Made by a program: the position numbers and the translations under genes
Part shown: piece by piece, positions 1-8,198 of the stretch
Layout: each line of letters begins with the position of its first letter
Numbering within the stretch: the stretch's first letter is position 1
Notes under the pieces: generated by a model
Told to the model about the DNA's origin: nothing
Databases searched by the model: none
What the model saw: only the letters and a program-made list of their open reading frames with translations
Source: Lactobacillus jensenii DSM 20557
GTDB lineage: Bacteria > Bacillota > Bacilli > Lactobacillales > Lactobacillaceae
Direction: 5' to 3'
Length of the DNA: 64,000 nucleotides
NCBI RefSeq assembly: GCF_001436455.1
Contig: NZ_AYYU01000005.1
Span: forward strand, 28,123 to 92,122

Positions 1-1057
1 CTGCCTTACTAAAGTCAAAGCTTACTGGTAAATTAAAGCTAGCCAATAATTCCTTTACTAGCTCTTTCTCTGCCTTGGTAAAAATTTCTACTTTTTTGCC
101 AGCTTTTTTTCTTCTTTTCTTATTTTTTTGCTTGAAGTCATCAATATTTTCTTCAGTATCACTAGCTTTAGATAAAATAAATTTAGCTAAAAATTGCCCT
201 TCACCTATCTCATCTTGTGGCCAAAATCTCCTTGCATATTCGATTCCAGCAAGATTTTCTCCCCAAGCGGGTACTCCAGCACTTGCCACATTAACTTTAG
301 TTTTAACTAGCTTAAAGCCTAATTTATTAACCAAATAAGCACAAATTTTTTCATCTTCTTCTGGAGCATAAGTACAAGTTGAATATAATAGACTGCCACC
401 CGTTTTTAACATCTTAACTGCTTCATTTAAAATCTCTTTTTGGCGACTACTACATTCAAGAACATATTCTTGACTCCAATAAGTTACTGCATCATGGTTT
501 TTCCTGAACATCCCCTCACCACTACATGGTGCATCAACTAAAATCGCATCAAAAAAGTGGGGGAACTTCTTAGCTAGTTGGCTTGTATCTTCATTAGTAA
601 CTAAGCAATTGCTAGCTCCCCAGCGTTCAATATTTTCTCGCAGGTTCTTAGCCCTACTAGCTGAAATTTCATTGGCAACTAATAAGCCTTCATTTTTTAA
701 AGCGGATAATAAAGCAGTTGATTTTCCGCCTGGAGCTGCACAAAGATCCAAAACCTTCTGTCCAGGTTTAACTCCTAGTGCTTCAGCTGGATACATGGCG
801 GAAGGGTCTTGTGAATAAACATAACCACTAACCCACTCAATATCTCGTCCACTTATTTCTCCATAATAAGCATCTTCTACTCCATTAACCGGTTCAGATA
901 AGTCATAGCTTACTTTTTGATAATTAGCCTTTAATGGGTTCAAACGAAACGCCTTTTTAGGCTCTGCTTCAAGAGCAGTAAAAAAGCTACTAGCCTTAGT
1001 AGCTAATAGTTTTTGATATTTATCTATAAATTCTTTAGGTAAAACTAATTTATCCAA
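1..1057 (-). CDS. RsmF-like rRNA m5C methyltransferase, 3' end cut by window
   Basis: SAM-dependent RNA cytosine-C5 methyltransferase of the NOL1/NOP2/Sun family, RsmF/YebU-like, expected to modify 16S rRNA in the cytoplasm. The reading frame stays open to the window edge, so the C-terminus is missing (about 352 codons visible). I place the start at a TTG (1055-1057) because GAAAGGA lies 6 nt upstream. Visible motifs are the SAM-binding LDLCAAPGGKS (residues about 104-113), DAPCSGEGMFRK (Cys177) and YSTCTYAPEEDE (Cys228). These are the two family cysteines, one catalytic and one for product release. It overlaps the upstream membrane-protein gene by 8 nt, so they are probably co-transcribed. 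The family is clear; the exact rRNA site is inferred. Confidence 0.85.
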   Translation of the reverse strand, partial: MDKLVLPKEFIDKYQKLLATKASSFFTALEAEPKKAFRLNPLKANYQKVSYDLSEPVNGVEDAYYGEISGRDIEWVSGYVYSQDPSAMYPAEALGVKPGQKVLDLCAAPGGKSTALLSALKNEGLLVANEISASRAKNLRENIERWGASNCLVTNEDTSQLAKKFPHFFDAILVDAPCSGEGMFRKNHDAVTYWSQEYVLECSSRQKEILNEAVKMLKTGGSLLYSTCTYAPEEDEKICAYLVNKLGFKLVKTKVNVASAGVPAWGENLAGIEYARRFWPQDEIGEGQFLAKFILSKASDTEENIDDFKQKNKKRRKKAGKKVEIFTKAEKELVKELLASFNLPVSFDFSKA

Positions 1058-2021
1058 TTTTTTCCTTTCTTTTGTTCAAAAAGACTACAACCAACATATA
1101 AATCACAATATTTAAGACAATCATCAATGTCATCAAAATTATTAAATAATCTAAACTAGTAAAATACAATCTCCAAGTTAAAAGAATATAAGATACGAAT
1201 CCCATAATAAGATTAATGAAGGCGAATCTACCTAATTTGGTAGCAATAAAGTATTTCTTTAACGGCCGGTCAATTCCATCCATTTGTTTATAAGTATGAT
1301 TAATAATTGCACAGGCCCCTGCTATTAGTCCAGCAAACAATACTATAATTCCCAGCAAAATTGAGAATGCTATCGCCCGAATAAAGTGCGTTCTACGATG
1401 TGTTGAAACTAATTCTGAAAAAGTCACTTGACCATTGAGATATTTACTTATACCTTGAATAACTCGATTAGATGGCGAATCAATAATAATATCAAAATTA
1501 TTAAGACGATTTTTGGAATTGGCTTGGTTAAGCCCTGTTGTCAAATAATACTTTGTTTGAATATTATCACTAACTTCTTTTAATGTCCCGACTACAGAAA
1601 TATAACGATTATCCAGCACAATGTATTTATTATCTTGGGTAGTTAACATCTGAATATTTGAGGTCGGTGATACAATCCCAAATGTCACCACACCATCAAA
1701 TTCTTCAGGGTTAAAATAACGTCCCCTTGCAACTGGTAATAACTCATTTTGATAATTTGACCAAATTAACACTTGGTCTTGATCATACTTATTAGTTAAT
1801 TCTAAAGTTATTTTTTCATTAGGGTATTTTTCAGTGATGTACTTTAACAGTGTTCTAATCTCAATCTTGCTTTTAGTTTTTAAATTTCTAGAATAACTTG
1901 ATAATCCGCTAGCAGTTAACACTTGATCGGCACTTATACTTTGAATATTTGAAACTAATACTCCTGCTATTAAAAAACAAGCAAGCAAAAAAATCCCCAA
2001 AAATGTCTTTTTAATCTTCAT
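1050..2021 (-). CDS. Membrane protein with FtsX/MacB-like extracytoplasmic domain, function unknown
   Basis: I do not recognise this 323-residue protein firmly. It has an N-terminal membrane anchor or signal segment (about 8-28), then an extracytoplasmic domain of about 185 residues, then three hydrophobic segments (about 217-242, 268-288, 292-314). The layout and the stretch around GRYFNPEEFDG resemble an FtsX/MacB-type ABC permease with its periplasmic core domain, but no ATPase gene is adjacent. It overlaps the upstream methyltransferase-like gene by 11 nt and the downstream RsmF-like gene by 8 nt, so it belongs to a three-gene unit. A role in ABC-linked export or envelope signalling is only a guess. 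Confidence 0.6.
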   Translation of the reverse strand: MKIKKTFLGIFLLACFLIAGVLVSNIQSISADQVLTASGLSSYSRNLKTKSKIEIRTLLKYITEKYPNEKITLELTNKYDQDQVLIWSNYQNELLPVARGRYFNPEEFDGVVTFGIVSPTSNIQMLTTQDNKYIVLDNRYISVVGTLKEVSDNIQTKYYLTTGLNQANSKNRLNNFDIIIDSPSNRVIQGISKYLNGQVTFSELVSTHRRTHFIRAIAFSILLGIIVLFAGLIAGACAIINHTYKQMDGIDRPLKKYFIATKLGRFAFINLIMGFVSYILLTWRLYFTSLDYLIILMTLMIVLNIVIYMLVVVFLNKRKEKIG

Positions 2022-2733
2022 CTATCTCAAAAAATCTTTCCTCAATAAAGTCAAAACTTGAAAAACTAGCATTAACTGCCACTAATGCTGAATTTTCACT
2101 GAATGGTGTTGTTTGCCAAAAATCTTCAGAATTAGTTACTCCAAACTCCTCACCAACAAACAGCAACTTAGGCTTGTGTTCTAACTTTTTCCAAGTATTA
2201 ATTAAATCAATATCAGCATGTCCAAAATTTGGTGCCCAGGAGCAAATAATCAAATCACAATCTTGATATTTAGTTATTGCAGTTTTAGCATCTAAATTTT
2301 CAACCGGATAAAAGCAATTTTTACCAGTCTTTGAAGTTTTTGACCAAACTAAATTATCACTAGCCTTAACTTTAATTCCTGCCAAACTTAAAGCTTTAGA
2401 CCAAGCTGCATTGCCAGCCATAACTTCAACTGCACTAGTTACATTATATTTTTCCTTGATTATTTGTGCTGTCTGAATATTAGGCAAAGACCACAAGCCA
2501 TAATGTAAAGACAAATACTGTCGAAAACTATTAAGTAAATTATTGGCTACTTGAACTTTCTTAGTTTTATTCTCCTGCTCTGTAACCAAACCTAATTTCT
2601 TAATTTGAGATTCTGGCAATTCTTTTTTATCTAATTTTGAACAGACTTGTCTAATCTCACTAACCTGTTGATGTAGTTTGGGAATATTCAATTCACTATC
2701 TATTTTAATTAATTTTGTTAAAAAATCAGTCAT
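2011..2733 (-). CDS. Predicted SAM-dependent methyltransferase-like protein
   Basis: Cytoplasmic protein of 240 residues with a Rossmann methyltransferase signature: EVMAGNAAWSKALSLAG (about 103-119), then an acidic residue in KASDN, as expected for the SAM-binding loop and strand 2. CSWAP at about 165 lies where motif IV would be, though the usual D/NPP is not present. The N-terminal ~80 residues are helical and charged. It is the first gene of a tightly overlapping unit with the membrane protein and the RsmF-like gene. The substrate cannot be inferred, and the fold assignment rests on motif spacing only. Confidence 0.6.
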   Translation of the reverse strand: MTDFLTKLIKIDSELNIPKLHQQVSEIRQVCSKLDKKELPESQIKKLGLVTEQENKTKKVQVANNLLNSFRQYLSLHYGLWSLPNIQTAQIIKEKYNVTSAVEVMAGNAAWSKALSLAGIKVKASDNLVWSKTSKTGKNCFYPVENLDAKTAITKYQDCDLIICSWAPNFGHADIDLINTWKKLEHKPKLLFVGEEFGVTNSEDFWQTTPFSENSALVAVNASFSSFDFIEERFFEIDED

Positions 2734-2783
2734 CTTTCTATATCCTTAATAGGATTTTACCATTCAATCAACTTAAAATCAGT

Positions 2784-2789
2784 TATAAT
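2784..2789 (+). promoter_or_regulatory. -10 element of lepB
   Basis: Perfect TATAAT 31 nt upstream of the lepB ATG, in the short divergent gap. No good -35 hexamer is visible at 16-18 nt. Confidence 0.5.
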
Positions 2790-2819
2790 TGAAAATAGAT
2801 TAATAAAGGAGACGTTTTA

Positions 2820-3398
2820 ATGGGAAAAAATATATCGAATAAAGCAGCTGAAAATGAAAGCTTCGGCAAATGGTTACTGCAAGTTTTCGTCATGGCCGCA
2901 ATTTTGTTAGGGATTTATTACTTAATCTTTAGTTTTGTTTTATCAAATGAAACAGTGTCTGGCCCTTCAATGCAGCCAACGTTTGAAAATGGTGACCGAA
3001 TTATAGCTGTTCGTCATACTAGCTTAAAACGTGGTGATATTGTCATTTTAAATGCTCCTGACGAACCAGGTGCATTATATATCAAGCGTATTGTGGGAAT
3101 GCCTGGTGACAGTATCACTTACAAAAATGATCAATTATATTTAAATGGTAAAAAATACTCTGAGCCTTACTTAACTGAAGGTAAAAAGCTTTATGCAAAC
3201 GGCCAGCTTTATACAGAAAACTTTAGTTTAAAGAGCAAATTCGGTGTTAATAAGGTTCCTAGTGGTGAATATTTCGTAATGGGTGATCACCGCAATGTAT
3301 CTAAGGATTCACGTTACTTTGGCTTTGTAAAGCGAAAGGCAATTGTCGGCAAAGTTATTTTCCGTTATTGGCCATTAACCAAGTGGTCTACCTTTTAA
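2820..3398 (+). CDS. lepB: Signal peptidase I
   Basis: Membrane-anchored serine protease that removes signal peptides from Sec-exported proteins on the outer face of the membrane. The 192-residue length is typical of Gram-positive SipS-type enzymes. A short cytoplasmic tail is followed by one membrane segment (about 20-41). The catalytic serine sits in SGPSMQPT (Ser50) and the general-base lysine in YIKRIVGMPGD (Lys89). The C-terminal box GDHRNVSKDSRYFG is present. The start ATG follows AAGGAGA by 8 nt. It is divergent from the methyltransferase unit and is followed by a small cytoplasmic gene. Confidence 0.95.
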   Translation: MGKNISNKAAENESFGKWLLQVFVMAAILLGIYYLIFSFVLSNETVSGPSMQPTFENGDRIIAVRHTSLKRGDIVILNAPDEPGALYIKRIVGMPGDSITYKNDQLYLNGKKYSEPYLTEGKKLYANGQLYTENFSLKSKFGVNKVPSGEYFVMGDHRNVSKDSRYFGFVKRKAIVGKVIFRYWPLTKWSTF

Positions 3399-3469
3399 TA
3401 AGACATTATTTCAACTACAATAGAAATTGAGATAAATAGTGGATTTATTTTAAAGGAGCCTAATTAACT

Positions 3470-3655
3470 ATGAACCAAGAAGAACTTTCAGATGTAATTA
3501 TAACTTATCAAGTAAAACATCACGTTAATGATACTGAACTAGCTTTTGCAAGCCATCTTTCAGTTGAAAAGATTCACGCTATGAAAACTGGTGATGGCTC
3601 ATTTACTAGTGAAGAAATTAATCAAATCTTGGAATACATTCAAAGTCAAGATTAA
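3470..3655 (+). CDS. Small HTH-like protein (61 aa), LBP_cg2779-type
   Basis: Acidic 61-residue protein without cysteines or membrane segments. The pattern of a helix around residues 5-15, a second helix around 21-35 with NDTELAFASHLSVEKIHAM, and a C-terminal helix suggests a minimal helix-turn-helix fold. It resembles the small LBP_cg2779-like proteins annotated in lactobacilli, whose function is unknown. AAAGGAG lies 9 nt upstream of the ATG. It ends just before a strong bidirectional terminator, and it may be co-transcribed with lepB across a 71-nt gap. Confidence 0.7.
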   Translation: MNQEELSDVIITYQVKHHVNDTELAFASHLSVEKIHAMKTGDGSFTSEEINQILEYIQSQD

Positions 3656-3660
3656 CAAAG

Positions 3661-3696
3661 AAAAAAGTAGCACTTCGTTTGAAGTGCTACTTTTTT
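3661..3696. terminator. Bidirectional intrinsic terminator
   Basis: Stem AGTAGCACTTC/GAAGTGCTACT with a GTTT loop, flanked by A- and T-runs on both sides. It can end both the lepB unit (+) and the CPBP protease gene (-). Confidence 0.9.
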
Positions 3697-4381
3697 AATG
3701 CATTCCCAGAATTAATGGTAATGCAGCAATTGTATTATTAAGCATATGAGTTACAAATGAATACCGCAAATCCTTTGTATTCATGTAAGTTGCAGCTAAA
3801 ATTGCCCCCATTACCCAATAAGTAAAGATGTGAATTGAGAAAGTTGGATCATGTAACCAAGCAAAAAATAAGCCGTTAACGATAATCCCTAGCCAATAAT
3901 TTAACTTGGTTTCTTTTGTAAAAGCAATATTGAAAAACTGTCCTCTTAGAATTATTTCTTCAAACATTGGTGCCAAGAAAATAATAAAGACAATAAAGTG
4001 CCAATCAGTTCCCTTCGCCAATTGATCAATTGCCTTTTGATTAGCTGAATTTGACGAAGTTGATAAAAGTATATTTATCAAAACTTGCGCAGCAATCATC
4101 ACTACAAACGCCAAACCACTATATCCTAGTTTGGACCATTTAAAATGGGGCTTTTCGTTAAAATGCCACTCATTTTCCTGTTCCAATTGCTTTTTATAAA
4201 TATGATAAACCAGCATCACCAAGGCGATTGTTGCCACATAAAGTACAAAATGATATTTTCCCAGCACTTCTTTGTGGCTATTTAATGATTTGGGAATAAT
4301 ATATGATGTCATTAGTAATTCATATAATATGAATGAAACTACAAAAAGTGCGATTCTTTTCAAATATGAAATAATCTTCAC
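3695..4381 (-). CDS. CPBP family intramembrane metalloprotease
   Basis: Integral membrane protein of 228 residues with about six to eight hydrophobic segments and the Abi/CPBP (PF02517) motifs: EEIILRGQFF (Glu141, Glu142, Arg146), FFAWLH (His177) and HMLNN (His212, Asn216). Family members include the CAAX prenyl protease Rce1 and bacterial proteins linked to bacteriocin self-immunity. In lactobacilli these proteins often sit near bacteriocin loci, but no bacteriocin gene is seen here. A TCCTCC complement (GGAGGA) precedes the start. It is probably monocistronic, ending at the shared terminator. Confidence 0.88.
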   Translation of the reverse strand: MKIISYLKRIALFVVSFILYELLMTSYIIPKSLNSHKEVLGKYHFVLYVATIALVMLVYHIYKKQLEQENEWHFNEKPHFKWSKLGYSGLAFVVMIAAQVLINILLSTSSNSANQKAIDQLAKGTDWHFIVFIIFLAPMFEEIILRGQFFNIAFTKETKLNYWLGIIVNGLFFAWLHDPTFSIHIFTYWVMGAILAATYMNTKDLRYSFVTHMLNNTIAALPLILGMH

Positions 4382-4441
4382 TAAATTTCCTCCTTTTCAT
4401 GTGAATGTTCTTAGTATAATACATTTCTCTCGACTATACTT

Positions 4442-5200
4442 TTATTCTGTTTTACTTTCACCAATTAGATTAAAGAGAGGCTGAACAACTATCCAAAGAA
4501 GTAAGGACAAAATTACCATAAATGCATTTCCTGTTGCTTCAGTTGTACCAACATGTAAAAACATAAATTCAAATCCATTAATAGCAATTATTAATCCAAT
4601 TATAACAAGAATTATTTCAATAATATTTTCAAAAATTTTGTTTCCAGAAAAAGGCAATAGAGAAATAATTCCATATTTACAGATTTCAACTAATGCAGTG
4701 AATAATAGCCAAGCAAAGCAAAAGAAGGTCAAAAACACTAAATCATTAAGAAATTCATATTTTGCATCGAAAAGTAATCTTAATCCATTTAAGACCTGGT
4801 TACTTGCCCATAAATAAGACACAACATAAGAAATAAAAGTTAGCAATAATTGTCCAATAAATAGATAGGCACAAGCTAGCAATGTACTTAACCACTGTGC
4901 AGTAAATATTTTGGTGCTTGATAAAGGAACCAAGTGCCAAGTTTGTTTTCTTAAATCTTTAGCAAAGTAATATATACACCATACAAAAAAGAGTAAATCA
5001 AATTTATAAAGTGTTGATGAAAAACTCATAACTAATGGTAGACCTTTATCTTCAGGAACAAGTGAAAAATCTACGGAGCTCCAAGCTCTACCTGTAATTA
5101 AAAATCCAGCTAAAATTAAACTTATTAAAAAATACATTAATAAGGTAATTTGGGCCTGTTTCTTTTTTATCTGAAAAAGGAAATTGGTTAATTTTAACAC
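4442..5200 (-). CDS. ABC transporter membrane subunit (third paralogue)
   Basis: 252-residue membrane protein with about six hydrophobic segments and no soluble domain. A short stretch after the second segment, RKQTWHLVPLSSTKIF, matches the signature shared by the next two upstream proteins (ESQTWQLxPISSxKF). All three are therefore diverged copies of one ABC-2-like permease type. It is the last gene of the GntR-ATPase-permease operon, 11 nt after its neighbour. It may form a heteromeric pore with its paralogues and the ATPase at 6836-7537. The substrate is unknown. Confidence 0.75.
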   Translation of the reverse strand: MLKLTNFLFQIKKKQAQITLLMYFLISLILAGFLITGRAWSSVDFSLVPEDKGLPLVMSFSSTLYKFDLLFFVWCIYYFAKDLRKQTWHLVPLSSTKIFTAQWLSTLLACAYLFIGQLLLTFISYVVSYLWASNQVLNGLRLLFDAKYEFLNDLVFLTFFCFAWLLFTALVEICKYGIISLLPFSGNKIFENIIEIILVIIGLIIAINGFEFMFLHVGTTEATGNAFMVILSLLLWIVVQPLFNLIGESKTE

Positions 5201-5211
5201 TATCTCACCTC

Positions 5212-6009
5212 TTACACAGCTTTAGCCTCAAAGAACTTCTGGTAAATCCAAGTATCAGCAAAAATTCCAACCAAAACAAAAGTAGCTGTTTCAGCAACAC
5301 TAAGCCATACTGCTAATAAATCAACTTGCTTTTCAATTATTCCAACTCCAAATACATTTGAGAAAATATGAATAAAGTAAGTAATAATTGCATAACAAAT
5401 TACAGCAAAAATAACACGCAATATTCCAATTAATTTCTTACTCTTAAAGCCTGGCAACAAATTAACAATTGTTTTTGAAGAAAAGCTCAAAAAATTAATC
5501 ATCAAAGAAAAACTAATTAACCCTAAAGCTATTAATAAAGCTATTCCCAACCCATAAAGAGCAATTTCACCAACAGGTACCTGTCCTAGGGTTTTACCTA
5601 CCGAAATATCTTTTAATTCTGGCTTACTTGCCGCAAATGCTACTGTTATTAAGACTACGCAAGTTCCTAAATCAAATAATGCCATATAAAACAGTGTCAC
5701 ATAAGTTGTCAAAATATTAGCCAAAAAGAATTTTTTAGAACTAATTGGCAAAAGTTGCCAGGTTTGTGACTCATACATCTTTATTTCATCAATGAATAAA
5801 ATGCACCAACTAATTACCAATGCAAAGAAACTTGTGGTTAAAGCAATAACTTCATAGCTAACAAAGATTGATTCAAATTCTTTTGGATTTACCAAATACA
5901 AATATGTTCCAATTGCCATAATCGCTGCCAATTGAATTACGTAAATCACCAAAATCTTTTTAGCTTTTTTTGCTTGAAGCAGCTTAAATACTGTACTAAA
6001 ATTCGTCAT
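5212..6009 (-). CDS. ABC transporter membrane subunit (second paralogue)
   Basis: Membrane protein of 265 residues with about six hydrophobic segments. I use the ATG at 6009 because GGAGGAT lies 4 nt upstream; an in-frame ATG four codons earlier overlaps that ribosome binding site. The motif ESQTWQLLPISSKKFFLANILTTY-like region (about residues 88-110) and the segment NLLPGFKSKKL (about 195) recur almost unchanged in the upstream copy. The C-terminus RFFEAKA is also shared. It is an ABC-2-like permease of the GntR-controlled operon. Confidence 0.78.
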   Translation of the reverse strand: MTNFSTVFKLLQAKKAKKILVIYVIQLAAIMAIGTYLYLVNPKEFESIFVSYEVIALTTSFFALVISWCILFIDEIKMYESQTWQLLPISSKKFFLANILTTYVTLFYMALFDLGTCVVLITVAFAASKPELKDISVGKTLGQVPVGEIALYGLGIALLIALGLISFSLMINFLSFSSKTIVNLLPGFKSKKLIGILRVIFAVICYAIITYFIHIFSNVFGVGIIEKQVDLLAVWLSVAETATFVLVGIFADTWIYQKFFEAKAV

Positions 6010-6023
6010 TTTATCCTCCATTT

Positions 6024-6836
6024 CTAATTGGCCTTTGCTTCAAAAAATCTTTTTAAAAGATACAAGTTAATTGCAGTAATCACCAAAATAACTAACACGG
6101 AAACTCCATTACTCATCCATAAGGAACTTAAATCAAAATTTGATGTCGCTGTAAAAGGATTGTCTTTTATTTTCAAGAGAGAATTAAAAATAAAACTAAA
6201 GGTATTGCCTATAATTAAATAGCAAATTATTCCAATAATAATTCTGACTATATTAACTAATCCCTTACTCTTAAAGCCCGGCAATAAATTAATAATTACC
6301 TGAGATATCATAACCAGAAGAATAATCATTACTACAAAACTGATTGCAGCTAATACTAAAAAGATTCCTATTGAAATCATATAAGCTGAAATTTCACTGA
6401 CTAAAGATGTAAACTTTGAGCTATTAATAATTTCGGATAATTCAGATGTCGTTACTGAATAAGAAAGTAAATATGTACCTAAAATAATTATTCCGTTGAT
6501 AGCTTGCAATGCTAAAAATAAAGCAATTGCTAAATAAGTAGTTAATTGATTTGTCAAATAAAACTTAGCTGAAGAAATTGGCATTAATTGCCATGTTTGA
6601 CTCTCATAGCTTTTAATTTCTTTATAAAGAAGATAAAAGTATAAAAATAGGCCTGTAAAAAAAAGCGTAATAAATTCGGCTAAAAAGAATCCTTCAGCCA
6701 AAGAACTAAGATGGTCGTTAAAGAACAAAAAGCTACCAATAGCAATCATTCCAATTACCTGCAATAGATACACTAAACTAGCATTTTTTAGTTTAGGCAC
6801 CTGCATCACTTTAAATAAGTTCTTGAATGAGGTCAT
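6024..6836 (-). CDS. ABC transporter membrane subunit (first paralogue)
   Basis: Membrane protein of 270 residues with about six hydrophobic segments. It shares ESQTWQLMPISSAKFYL, NLLPGFKSKGL and the RFFEAKA end with the following gene, so the two arose by duplication. Its start overlaps the ATPase stop by one base (TAATG), which implies translational coupling. It is expected to form the membrane channel for the adjacent ATPase. Related Ytr/Bcr-like systems respond to cell-wall antibiotics, but nothing here fixes a substrate. Confidence 0.8.
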   Translation of the reverse strand: MTSFKNLFKVMQVPKLKNASLVYLLQVIGMIAIGSFLFFNDHLSSLAEGFFLAEFITLFFTGLFLYFYLLYKEIKSYESQTWQLMPISSAKFYLTNQLTTYLAIALFLALQAINGIIILGTYLLSYSVTTSELSEIINSSKFTSLVSEISAYMISIGIFLVLAAISFVVMIILLVMISQVIINLLPGFKSKGLVNIVRIIIGIICYLIIGNTFSFIFNSLLKIKDNPFTATSNFDLSSLWMSNGVSVLVILVITAINLYLLKRFFEAKAN

Positions 6837-7537
6837 TATTCTTCCCCCTCATAAAAGCCTTGATAGAAATCTTCAATACTAGTATTTTCACTTCTAATTT
6901 GATCGGCGCTTTGATGAGTTAAAATTCTATTATCCTTCAAGATAATTACTTCATCTAATAGAGTAGCAATTTCATTAACAAAATGATCCGAAATCAAAAT
7001 AGTGGCCTTATCATCTTTCCATAAGATAATAGAATTGATAATCTTCTTTCTTGCCATTGGATCAATTCCAGAAAATGGTTCATCTAAAAGATATAAGTCT
7101 GCTTTTCTGGCAAATGTTAAGGCAATTACCAACTTTTCCCGCATCCCACGTGAAAGTTGTCCTAAACGCATATCGGGAGATAATTTCATAAATTCACGTA
7201 ATTTAGTAAATTCCTCTAAATCAAAATCAGAATAAATAATTTCATAAAACTTGATTACGTATTTAATTTTGGTTGAATCAGAAAAGCCTGTTAATTTATC
7301 AGTAAAAGCTAATTTAGCCTTTTTTTCTGCTTCACCAGTTTCACCAGCAACTTTGATGCTACCAGACCAGTTTTTTGCAACACCAGCAATACACCGCATC
7401 AAAGTAGTCTTACCGGCACCATTTTCACCTAATAAAGCAACAATTTTTCCCTGGGCAAGATCCAAGTTGATATTATCTAAAATTGTTTTTTGGTTCTTTT
7501 TATAAGTCAAATTGTGAATTTCTAAAGCCTTATTCAT
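6836..7537 (-). CDS. ABC transporter ATP-binding protein (YtrB/BcrA-like)
   Basis: ATPase subunit of 233 residues: Walker A GENGAGKTT (37-45), a degenerate signature LSRGM (128-132), Walker B LYLLDEP (148-154) and switch histidine ISDHF (His185). It should bind the three membrane proteins encoded downstream on the cytoplasmic face. It is coupled to the GntR regulator by a one-base TAATG overlap and to the first permease by another. Context and the single-domain form point to a YtrABC/BcrA-type drug or envelope-stress transporter. The exact role is inferred. Confidence 0.88.
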   Translation of the reverse strand: MNKALEIHNLTYKKNQKTILDNINLDLAQGKIVALLGENGAGKTTLMRCIAGVAKNWSGSIKVAGETGEAEKKAKLAFTDKLTGFSDSTKIKYVIKFYEIIYSDFDLEEFTKLREFMKLSPDMRLGQLSRGMREKLVIALTFARKADLYLLDEPFSGIDPMARKKIINSIILWKDDKATILISDHFVNEIATLLDEVIILKDNRILTHQSADQIRSENTSIEDFYQGFYEGEE

Positions 7538-7905
7538 TATTTTTCTCCTAAATTCTCTAAATAGTTTGATAACGTTGGAATAAGTTCATCATTTTTTACA
7601 CCTAAACGATGCATATTTTCCACAAAATCATCTAATTCACGTGTCAGAAGCTCTTTTTTGGTCTTTTCCAAAAGCGCAGTATCTTCAGTAACGAAATTAC
7701 CTTCTCCACGCTTTGTAAATAAAATCCCTTGATTATTCATTTCTTGCAATGCTCGTTGAACAGTATTGACGTTAACAGTTAAGTCAACAGCTAACTGTCT
7801 AACGGATGGAATTCTTTGACCAGCTGGTAATTCTCCTTGTACTATTAGCCGATATAAATGCTGCTCAATTTGAATATAAATTGGCACATTATCTTTAAAT
7901 TCCAT
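7537..7905 (-). CDS. GntR family transcriptional regulator, YtrA subfamily
   Basis: 122-residue regulator with an N-terminal winged helix-turn-helix (about 7-70: IPSVRQLAVDL, VNTVQRALQEM, GEGNFV) and a short C-terminal dimerisation tail. This architecture is typical of the YtrA subfamily, which lacks the large effector domain of other GntR proteins. It heads the operon with an ABC ATPase and three permeases. The usual arrangement is autorepression relieved by envelope-acting compounds. GAGGTGAG precedes the ATG. Confidence 0.9.
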   Translation of the reverse strand: MEFKDNVPIYIQIEQHLYRLIVQGELPAGQRIPSVRQLAVDLTVNVNTVQRALQEMNNQGILFTKRGEGNFVTEDTALLEKTKKELLTRELDDFVENMHRLGVKNDELIPTLSNYLENLGEK

Positions 7906-7923
7906 ATTCTCACCTCATTTATT

Positions 7924-7943
7924 GTGCTAGCTATGTAATACAC
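7924..7943. promoter_or_regulatory. Possible YtrA-type operator
   Basis: Imperfect dyad GTGcTA...TAatacAC between the -10 element and the GntR start. Position fits autorepression; symmetry is weak. Confidence 0.3.
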
Positions 7944-7947
7944 TGTT

Positions 7948-7976
7948 ATATTATCTTAACTTATATTTTTTTGCAA
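7948..7976 (-). promoter_or_regulatory. Promoter of the GntR-ABC operon
   Basis: On the minus strand TTGCAA (7971-7976) and TAATAT (7948-7953) are separated by exactly 17 nt, about 43 nt upstream of the GntR start. Confidence 0.65.
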
Positions 7977-8023
7977 GTAGATAGTTTATTTGTTTCACGA
8001 ATTGTTATTAATCAACTTTTTCT

Positions 8024-8077
8024 AAAAAAATAAGCTAATAAATACCTATATATCAGTATTTATCAGCTATATTTTTT
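8024..8077. terminator. Hairpin with T-runs downstream of pepT
   Basis: Arms AGCTAATAAATAC and GTATTTATCAGCT flank a 10-nt loop, with A/T runs on both sides. It sits 122 nt beyond the pepT stop and upstream of the GntR operon promoter. The rest of 7977-8198 is very AT-rich with weaker hairpins (8083-8148, 8167-8197) and no ORF I can support. Confidence 0.6.
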
Positions 8078-8198
8078 GTAAATTAGTATTAGTGAATAAC
8101 TTTTCTTTAATTTTTCATTATCAAAAAAGCCCTATATACCAATACTAACAAATCAATTATTAAAACGAAGTAAAATAATTTATATTATTTTTGTTTCA

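Noticed and set aside
75..818. Plus-strand ORFs of 87 and 69 codons
   Set aside because: They lie opposite the RsmF-like gene, whose motifs are clear on the minus strand. No ribosome binding site or family resemblance.
7977..8198. Possible small RNA or peptide gene in the AT-rich gap after pepT
   Set aside because: Only weak hairpins and no promoter/terminator pair or ribosome-bound ORF; the strongest hairpin is better read as a terminator.
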